Source of the DNA: Lachnospiraceae bacterium
Lineage (GTDB): Bacteria; Bacillota; Clostridia; Lachnospirales; Lachnospiraceae
DNA length: 57,306 nt
Direction: 5' to 3'
Assembly (NCBI GenBank): GCA_021205755.1
Contig: JAJPWX010000018.1
Location: 1-57,306 of the forward strand
The notes below the pieces were generated by a model. It was not told the DNA's origin, searched no databases, and saw only the letters and a program-made list of their open reading frames with translations. This document shows positions 51,802-57,306 of the stretch, one piece after another (position 1 is the stretch's first letter; each line of letters opens with the position of its first letter). The position numbers and the translations under genes were made by a program.

Positions 51802-53541
51802 ATGAGAAAGTCAATAAGACAAAGAGCGTTTGCATGGACGCTCACGGCACTGATGACAGTCGCAGCAGTACCAGTCATGGCAAATGCAGAGGAGGCAGTA
51901 TTTGCAAATCCTGGTACTTACACAGCGACGGAGGCTGGTATCAACGGTGACGTTACCCTGACGGTGACGTTTAGTGAGAGTGAGATTACGGATATCCAGG
52001 TGGAGAGCCAGGAGACGGCTACCATCGGCGCAGCGGCGATGGAGACGTTGACGGAGACGGTGCTGGCGAATCAGTCTCTCGCAATTGACACGGTATCCGG
52101 CGCGACAATTTCATCTACGGCTTACATCGCGGCTCTGACGGCCTGTGTAGAGCAGGCGGGCGGCGACGTAGAGGCACTTAGCAGCAGAGAGATTGCGGCT
52201 TCGGATGAGGAGGCGTATCCGGTGACAGAAGCCGATGTGATTGTGATCGGTGCAGGCGGCGCTGGCCTTTCGGCGGCAAAGACAGCGGATGAGAATGGCG
52301 CGTCTGTGATCCTGATTGAAAAATCTTCCAATGTCGGCGGCAACACGCTCTGCGCAACGATGGGTATTAACGCGGCGGAATCTCAGGTACAGACGGATTT
52401 GGGCGTTACCGTGACAGTGGAGGAGCTGATTGAGGCACAGTTAAACAACGAAGATGCCGACGAAGCTCTGGTGACCGCTTTTGCCGAGAACAGCGGTGAG
52501 ACGATTGACTGGCTGGCGTCTCTGGGCGTAGAGTTTAGCGCAGAAGGCGGAAACAGTGATTTTATGCTGATGGCGACTGCGGACGGCAAGACCAGCACGA
52601 CGCTGATCAACGCACTGAATAATTCTCTGACTTCTACGGACATCACGCTGTATCTGAACACAACAGCAACTACGCTGGTGACAGATGAGAATGGCGCCGT
52701 AATTGGTGTGGTCTGCGAGGATGCAGACGGCAATGAAGTGACCTTTACCGGAAAAGCAGTTGTACTGGCGACCGGCGGCTTCGGACAGAACAGCGAGCTG
52801 CTCGCAGAGGTACGTCCGGATCTTGCCAACGCAATCACGGATGAGATCGCTCCGACAACAGGCGATGGTCTTCTGATGGCGCAGGCGCTTGGAGCGGATA
52901 CCGTAAATCTGGAGGACATTCAGCTCTTCCCGCACGTAATTGTCGGTTATGGCCTGCTTACGCCGATGAATCTGCCGGGCGGATTTAATCCGGACGCGAT
53001 TTATGTGAACGAGAACGCAGAGCGTTTTGTAGCGGAAGGATTTGAGGTATCGGATGCAATTCTCGCGCAGCCGGATGGTATGGCGTACTGCATCTTTACA
53101 GAGAACAATCTGAACGAGACACTGGAAGGCCTGATGGAGCTGGGCTATGTGGTATCCGGTGAGACAGTAGAAGAACTGGCGGAAAATCTGGGCCTGGACG
53201 CGGATGCGCTGCAGGCAACGATTGATCAGTGGAATGCAGACTGCGAAGCGGGTGCGGACAGCCAGTTTGGCCGTGAAGAAAACCTGAACAAGCTGGAAGG
53301 AACGCTGTATGGTTATAACTTTGGAGTCGGCGCGCATTACTTCATGGGCGGTATCCTGATCAATGAGTATACACAGGTTGTTGATACCAATGGCGACGCA
53401 ATTGTTGGTCTGTACGCAGCTGGTGAGGTGACCGGAGGGTTCCATGGAAATTACCGTGTGGACGGTTCCGGTACAGCGGATGCGTTTGTGTTTGGACGTC
53501 TGGCAGGAAAATATGCGACCGCGTATGCACTGGAACAGTGA
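51802..53541 (+). CDS. Secreted flavinylated FAD-dependent reductase (FMN-binding plus FAD_binding_2, fumarate-reductase-like)
   Basis: The 579-residue protein has a signal peptide (basic start, helix about 9-26, likely cut after ANA), an FMN-binding domain (about 32-118) with DTVSGAT, the motif at which ApbE links FMN to Thr102, and an FAD domain like those of flavocytochrome c fumarate reductases and UrdA (IGAGGAGLSAA, EKSSNVGGNTLC, HYFMGGILI, AAGEVTGGFHGNYRVDG). No heme domain is present. Conserved His and Arg near the C-terminus remain, but where fumarate reductases have the proton-donor Arg (EAVRGNGAIVVN) this protein reads GGFNPDAIYVN, so fumarate is probably not the substrate. Electrons may come from an extracellular electron-transfer chain. 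GGAAGGAG precedes the ATG; a longer in-frame start at 51604 would hide the signal peptide. Confidence 0.9.
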   Translation: MRKSIRQRAFAWTLTALMTVAAVPVMANAEEAVFANPGTYTATEAGINGDVTLTVTFSESEITDIQVESQETATIGAAAMETLTETVLANQSLAIDTVSGATISSTAYIAALTACVEQAGGDVEALSSREIAASDEEAYPVTEADVIVIGAGGAGLSAAKTADENGASVILIEKSSNVGGNTLCATMGINAAESQVQTDLGVTVTVEELIEAQLNNEDADEALVTAFAENSGETIDWLASLGVEFSAEGGNSDFMLMATADGKTSTTLINALNNSLTSTDITLYLNTTATTLVTDENGAVIGVVCEDADGNEVTFTGKAVVLATGGFGQNSELLAEVRPDLANAITDEIAPTTGDGLLMAQALGADTVNLEDIQLFPHVIVGYGLLTPMNLPGGFNPDAIYVNENAERFVAEGFEVSDAILAQPDGMAYCIFTENNLNETLEGLMELGYVVSGETVEELAENLGLDADALQATIDQWNADCEAGADSQFGREENLNKLEGTLYGYNFGVGAHYFMGGILINEYTQVVDTNGDAIVGLYAAGEVTGGFHGNYRVDGSGTADAFVFGRLAGKYATAYALEQ

Positions 53542-53584
53542 GCAGTTTGTTTGAACGGAAACAGAAGAAGAGAATGTTTTGTGA

Positions 53585-53613
53585 AAAGCCGGGTATCGCG
53601 TACCCGGCTTTGA
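53585..53613 (+). terminator. Terminator or attenuator after the flavin reductase
   Basis: A perfect 11-bp stem AAAGCCGGGTA/TACCCGGCTTT with a TCGCG loop; only TTTGACT follows, so termination may be partial and the next genes may share the transcript. Confidence 0.7.
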
Positions 53614-53652
53614 CTAAAATACAGAAAAATGACAGAAACGAGGACATACTAT

Positions 53653-54657
53653 ATGCAGGAACCAAAACCAGCGGATTACAGTGAGGAACGGTATTTTGGC
53701 GGCCCAGACAGCCCCAGACGGGCGGACGGGCTGCAATTTGGCTACACACCGTATTCCCTGAAATCCGAGAACGATGACTCAAATAAAATCACCAGAGCGT
53801 GCTACGACAGCTATATGATTGAATACCGCTACCTGGATTCCTGGGTGGCGGATACGCATGCCAGCCTGTGGGGAAAGACATTTGATACGCCAATCATGGT
53901 AGGCGGACTGTCTGCGATTGCGCCATTACTGCACAAAAATGGCATGACGGAGATTGCGAAAGGGGCTCTTGCCATGAACACGCCTGCACTGTTTGGTTAT
54001 ATTTCCAATCAGGAGGTGGATGAGCTGGTGGCGACTGGGGCGCAGTGCATCCGTATTGTGAAAATGCAGCGCGACAATGAGGCGGTTCTTTCAGAAATTC
54101 GTCATGACGAGGAATGTGGCTGCTTTGCCGTGGCGATGGATATTGACCATGGCATCGCGCCGGATGGTACACTCTATCATCCGACACCGGATTATGGCCA
54201 GCTTTGTCCGAAGACGACCGAGGAGATTGCGATGTATGTGAAATCCACGAAGCTGCCGTTTATCGCCAAAGGGGTTCTGTCAGTACAGGATGCGGTAAAA
54301 TGCGCGGACGCGGGCGTGGCAGCCATTCTGCTCTCCCATCATAAAGGGGAAATCCCGGATGCGGTGCCGCCGCTGTATGTCCTGCCGGAGATCAAAAGAG
54401 CGGTGGGAGACCGGGTGAAAATTTTTGTGGACTGTGGGATTACAAGCGGAATTGATGCTTACAAGGCACTGGCGCTTGGTGCGGACCGGGTGTGTGTAGC
54501 AAGAAATCTGGTGAAACCGTATATGAAAGAGGGCGCAGTGGGAGTAGAGCGACGGCTTCGGGAACTGACGGCGGAGCTGTCCTGTGTGATGGCGCGGACC
54601 TGCACGCCGGATACGGATCATTTTGATCCGACGACCCTGAGAAAGAAAGACTGGTAA
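53653..54657 (+). CDS. FMN-dependent alpha-hydroxy-acid oxidase/dehydrogenase family protein
   Basis: The 334-residue protein is an FMN-binding TIM barrel of the lactate oxidase/LldD family, which oxidises L-2-hydroxy acids. Visible family parts are TPIMVGGLSAIAPLLHKNGM near the start, the strand with FIAKGVLSVQDAVKCADAG (flavin-binding Lys), a His in LLSHHKGEIPDAVPPLYVLPE where the family has the catalytic SNHGGRQLD, then DCGITSGIDAYKALALGAD with VCVARNL. The catalytic motif is altered (HHKGE rather than NHGGR), losing the substrate-binding Arg, so the substrate is likely not lactate. The ATG at 53653 has GAGGA at 8 bases; ATG 53629 has no site. It sits between a secreted flavin reductase and an NAD(P)-dependent oxidoreductase. 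Confidence 0.85.
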   Translation: MQEPKPADYSEERYFGGPDSPRRADGLQFGYTPYSLKSENDDSNKITRACYDSYMIEYRYLDSWVADTHASLWGKTFDTPIMVGGLSAIAPLLHKNGMTEIAKGALAMNTPALFGYISNQEVDELVATGAQCIRIVKMQRDNEAVLSEIRHDEECGCFAVAMDIDHGIAPDGTLYHPTPDYGQLCPKTTEEIAMYVKSTKLPFIAKGVLSVQDAVKCADAGVAAILLSHHKGEIPDAVPPLYVLPEIKRAVGDRVKIFVDCGITSGIDAYKALALGADRVCVARNLVKPYMKEGAVGVERRLRELTAELSCVMARTCTPDTDHFDPTTLRKKDW

Positions 54658-54675
54658 ACGGAAAGGAAGAAAAGT

Positions 54676-55683
54676 ATGAATATAGGTATTTGCGGTGCTG
54701 GCACAATTGCCAGCTGGATTTCGGATATTTTGGGGCAGCTGAATAGTGAGCGAATCGTAAAATATGGTGTAGCAGGCAGGTCTGCCGATTCCTGTCGTCC
54801 TTTCGCGGAAAAATATGGCTGGCAGAAGGTGTATGACAGCTATGAGGAGCTGATGAGCGACGACGAGGTGGATGTCGTGTATATTGCGGTTCCGAACCAT
54901 GTACATATGGATCTGTGTCTGAAAGCGTTGGAACACGGAAAAAATGTGGTTGTTGAGAAGCCGTTTGCTGTTAATTACACACAGGCAAAAATGATGATTG
55001 ATAAAGCGCAGGAAAAGGGTGTATTTTTATCTGAAGCGCTCTGGCCGGCCTTTCTGCCGTCCCGACATATCATTGACCACATTATCAAAGACGGAAAGAT
55101 TGGCCGCCTGACGGGTGCAAAGATTATCAGCAAAGGCAACGTCATGTTCCTGGAGCGGGTAAAGAAGCTGGAAACAGGCGGCGGTTCTCTTCTGGATATG
55201 GGGCCTTATATCTTAAGCAGGATGACCTGCCATTTTGGAACGGATTACGAGTCTGCCGAAGGGCATTTTGAGATGCTGGAGACGGGTGTAGACGCCAGAG
55301 ATTACTATACAGTGACCTATCCGGGCGGGATAAAGATTGAGTGTGTTTCCACCATCAATACACCGGAAGACGAGCGGGAGGAATACTGCGAGATCTTTGG
55401 CACAGAAGGCAGCATCTACATGGATGTGGTATCGAATCCGGATGTTCTGGAGATCCGCAATCCGGATGGCAGCGTTCGGGAGAAGCCGGAGCTTCCGCCG
55501 CTGATTGTGAATTCGGAAGTGCCGTTCGCGAAAGGCTATGAGCATGAATGGATCAAGATTGAGCAGGCGATCCGGGAAGGCAAAACACAGACGGAGGATG
55601 CTCCATGGGAGCAGACACTGGCCATCTCAAAAATTATGACAGAGCTGCGTGCGCAGGCGGGGATTGTGTTCCCGTTTGAATGA
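54676..55683 (+). CDS. Gfo/Idh/MocA family NAD(P)-dependent oxidoreductase
   Basis: The 335-residue protein has the Rossmann start NIGICGAGTIASWISDIL, the family motif VVEKPFAVNYTQAKMMI near residue 94, and the C-terminal alpha/beta domain (GGGSLLDMGPYILSRM; AEGHFEMLETGVDARDYYTV). It belongs to the dehydrogenases of sugars, inositols and dihydrodiols; the exact substrate cannot be read, though GGGSLLDMGPY is shared with trans-dihydrodiol and deoxyglucosone-type members. AGGAAGAAAAG precedes the ATG, 18 bases after the alpha-hydroxy-acid gene, so both are in one operon. Confidence 0.9.
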   Translation: MNIGICGAGTIASWISDILGQLNSERIVKYGVAGRSADSCRPFAEKYGWQKVYDSYEELMSDDEVDVVYIAVPNHVHMDLCLKALEHGKNVVVEKPFAVNYTQAKMMIDKAQEKGVFLSEALWPAFLPSRHIIDHIIKDGKIGRLTGAKIISKGNVMFLERVKKLETGGGSLLDMGPYILSRMTCHFGTDYESAEGHFEMLETGVDARDYYTVTYPGGIKIECVSTINTPEDEREEYCEIFGTEGSIYMDVVSNPDVLEIRNPDGSVREKPELPPLIVNSEVPFAKGYEHEWIKIEQAIREGKTQTEDAPWEQTLAISKIMTELRAQAGIVFPFE

Positions 55684-55790
55684 TTTCTGCGTAGGAACAG
55701 TGTACGTATTTTATATGGTAAAAAGCGCTAAAAACAGTCAAAAAAAACAATCAAAGATTGTCAAATAAACGGATTCCGGAAAAATGCCGC

Positions 55791-55827
55791 TTGCTTTTTT
55801 GACTAAAATCGAGTAGACTGGACATAT
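55791..55827 (+). promoter_or_regulatory. Probable promoter of the LysR gene
   Basis: Two overlapping candidate pairs are seen: TTGCTT (55791) with TAGACT (55814) and TTGACT (55799) with ACATAT (55822), both with 17-base spacers. Confidence 0.45.
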
Positions 55828-55922
55828 GTTTTGCGGCGATACCAGACAGTGTGACGCAAAAGAACGTACACAGTGGTATTGCCGCATATTCAAATGTAAA
55901 AAACAGGGAGGTATCAAGAAAT

Positions 55923-56819
55923 ATGGAGACAAAAAACATCCAGGAATTCCTTGCTCTGGCAAAGCTGGGAAGCTCCTATGCTGCTGCAGAGAAGCTGTTT
56001 ATTTCGCAGTCCTCTCTTGTCCGTCATATCCAGTCGATCGAAGAAGAGTTTGGAGTACCGCTGTTTGACCGCACCAGGAGAGGATTTTCCCTGAATGAAA
56101 ATGGCAAGCTTTTCCTTCCGTATGCAGAAAAGATCGCCATGCTGCAGTCGCAGTGCTACCAGTCGCTGCATCCGGAGGAGAAGGATCCGGATGTGATCCG
56201 GATAGCGTCGGAAGGGAAGATCATCGACCTGATGATTGCTTTTAAGAAAGAGTATCCGACCTACAATATTGATTATCAGAAATGTTCCAATATCGAGATT
56301 GAGCTGCGTTCCGGGCAGGTTGAAGTAGCGTTTCTTTCTACTATGACATCCTCACACGAGGATTTGAACGCGATCCCATTCTATAACGAAGAAGTACTGG
56401 CCGTCCTCTATGAGGGTCATCCGCTTGCTGACAGAGAGTCAGTTCGCCTGGAGGATCTGCGCGGAGAGCAGTTTGTGGCGCTCTGCGACGATGTGGTTTT
56501 TGACGATACCTTTCTGGAACGTTACCGGAGAGTGGGTTTTGTACGCGAAATATCTGCGTCGGTTCCGGTGGGTACAGATTTGATGCGTCTGGTAAAAGAA
56601 AAAATCGGCATCGCACTGATGCATGGCAACGCGGACACCACGCCGGAATATCCGGGAGTGAAGGTCATTCCGTTGGAGCCGCGGATGCAGTATGAGGTTT
56701 GTATGTGCTACCGCAATGACGTTCCGCTCACGAAAGCCGCTGAAGCATTTGTCAATTTCGCGAAGCGGTGGCATGTGCGCAACGGAGACATCAACCTTTC
56801 CTTTGATGCGATGATCTGA
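55923..56819 (+). CDS. LysR family transcriptional regulator
   Basis: The 298-residue protein has the N-terminal winged helix of LysR regulators (QEFLALAKLGSSYAAAEKLF, then ISQSSLVRHIQSIEEEFGVP, then LFDRTRRGFSLNENGK), a linker helix and a periplasmic-binding-like effector domain (VIRIASEGKIIDLMIAFKKE ... VEVAFLS ... VKEKIGIALMHG). The ATG at 55923 is chosen because the family start (METKNIQEFL) follows; GGGAGG is 12 bases upstream, rather far. It lies downstream of, and on the same strand as, the redox genes, unlike most LysR genes, which are divergent from their targets; its target may be that cluster, itself, or a gene elsewhere. Confidence 0.92.
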   Translation: METKNIQEFLALAKLGSSYAAAEKLFISQSSLVRHIQSIEEEFGVPLFDRTRRGFSLNENGKLFLPYAEKIAMLQSQCYQSLHPEEKDPDVIRIASEGKIIDLMIAFKKEYPTYNIDYQKCSNIEIELRSGQVEVAFLSTMTSSHEDLNAIPFYNEEVLAVLYEGHPLADRESVRLEDLRGEQFVALCDDVVFDDTFLERYRRVGFVREISASVPVGTDLMRLVKEKIGIALMHGNADTTPEYPGVKVIPLEPRMQYEVCMCYRNDVPLTKAAEAFVNFAKRWHVRNGDINLSFDAMI

Positions 56820-56825
56820 TGATAT

Positions 56826-56850
56826 CCCCCGCTGTAAAAGCGGGGGTTTT
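56826..56850 (+). terminator. LysR gene terminator
   Basis: CCCCCGCT (56826-56833) and AGCGGGGG (56839-56846) form a perfect stem with a GTAAA loop and TTTT. The next 300 bases (to 57150) contain no convincing gene or clear promoter. Confidence 0.88.
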
Positions 56851-57166
56851 GTGTTCTATAACGATCCTGTAATTCATGGAGTGACTTACCATGAGTCGAT
56901 AAATATAAAATTTCCTTTCTTATTCCAGTGAAATCCATTCACTAGCTAAAAAAATGACGGAAATGCAGCGCTGAATCAGTGAAAAAGAAGTAAAACTGAC
57001 GATGCATTTTTTGAAGCACCCTCTTTGGTTTGTGGTTTAATGCTAAGCCGCAAAATGTGGTAGAGTATAACCATCAGATAAAAGAAAACAACAGACTCGG
57101 AAACGGAAGCCGGGGAGGCGCGGATGGAAGGCCGCGTGATAGGAACAGCGAAAGGAGGACTTGCCT

Positions 57167-57306
57167 TTGAACAATCTTTACGGACGGGAGAGCAAACAGG
57201 CCAAACGGAACAGGAAGGCCAGGGAGAAGGAAGCAGATTCCCGCTCCTACCGTTACAGGTCACACCCGGGCCAGGGGCAACTAAAAGCCACGACAAGTAG
57301 CTCCTC
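57167..57306 (+). CDS. Unrecognised protein, 3' truncated by window edge
   Basis: A strong AAAGGAGG (57151-57158) lies 8 bases before a TTG that opens a frame reaching the window end. The first residues are rich in Arg, Lys and Glu (NNLYGRESKQAKRNRKAREK), then Ser, Tyr and Gly. I do not recognise it; a basic nucleic-acid-binding or mobile-element protein is possible. An overlapping ATG frame (57124-57300) lacks a ribosome site. Confidence 0.45.
   Translation, partial: MNNLYGRESKQAKRNRKAREKEADSRSYRYRSHPGQGQLKATTSSS

Noticed and set aside
52441-53445. Minus-strand frame of 334 codons opposite the flavin reductase
   Set aside because: The + strand gene has full FMN and FAD motifs; the antisense frame shows no family features or ribosome site.
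56976-57296. Minus-strand frame at the right edge (106 codons)
   Set aside because: It has no ribosome site and lies opposite the better-supported TTG-started frame.
57124-57300. Plus-strand ATG frame MEGRVIGTAKGG at the right edge
   Set aside because: It has no ribosome site and contains the strong AAAGGAGG that serves the TTG frame inside it.

Overview
The window comes from a Gram-positive, spore-forming anaerobe of the Clostridia, most likely a Lachnospiraceae gut bacterium. The support is a gpr spore protease, the yqfC/yqfD sporulation pair and a SpoVB-type flippase, a Firmicutes-type LexA box at recA, a zinc-ribbon L32 protein, strong AGGAGG ribosome sites, a sortase-type surface protein and moderate GC. 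All supported genes, about 45, lie on the + strand, so this is probably one leading-strand arm.

Layout. 1-3300: the 3' end of a large SpaA/Cna-B repeat surface protein and its terminator. 3430-4144: a decayed PD-(D/E)XK (Rpn-type) transposase. 4150-7473: a DNA-damage block with recA and recX, a tRNA-Arg(ACG), a small two-helix membrane protein whose promoter lies between two LexA-type boxes, and an HD-domain protein. 7567-17580: a cell-envelope region with an amidase/penicillin-interacting-like fusion, a transmembrane Ser/Thr kinase, three single-copy membrane-anchored ectodomain proteins with long Glu/Thr/Ser or Ser/Gly tracts, and a CPBP protease. 17733-24005: gltB-gltD glutamate synthase. 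24106-28456: gpr, a coiled-coil protein, glgA and ackA. 28475-37438: the conserved housekeeping run yceD-rpmF-plsX-acpP-rnc-smc-ftsY followed by threonine ammonia-lyase. 37512-45220: a NYN-LOTUS RNA-binding protein, yqfC-yqfD-phoH-ybeY, a DUF3048 protein, a lipid flippase, a DUF896 protein and 5-formyl-THF cyclo-ligase. 45304-51554: GH42 beta-galactosidase, TraX-like protein, PepC and RecJ. 51802-56819: a secreted FMN/FAD reductase, an FMN-dependent alpha-hydroxy-acid oxidase family protein, a Gfo/Idh/MocA oxidoreductase and a LysR regulator. An unrecognised gene runs off the right edge.

How the parts work together. recA-recX and the neighbouring membrane protein look like one SOS neighbourhood; the membrane protein is a candidate damage-induced checkpoint or membrane effector of a type not described in the families I know. 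The kinase cluster reads like a signalling and surface module: the kinase senses outside through a helical-repeat ectodomain, and its neighbours present long, probably extended and possibly glycosylated, stalks. The last cluster looks like a redox unit in which a covalently flavinylated extracytoplasmic reductase uses an unidentified substrate and is possibly controlled by the LysR protein.

Best candidates for something undescribed are the double-LexA-box membrane protein (6380-6787), the kinase plus acidic-stalk cluster (9562-16895), the amidase fusion (7567-9225), a 22-bp exact direct repeat bracketing 6.4 kb (45205 and 51623), and the paired repeat around gpr. All calls come from reading the sequence; no database search was possible.
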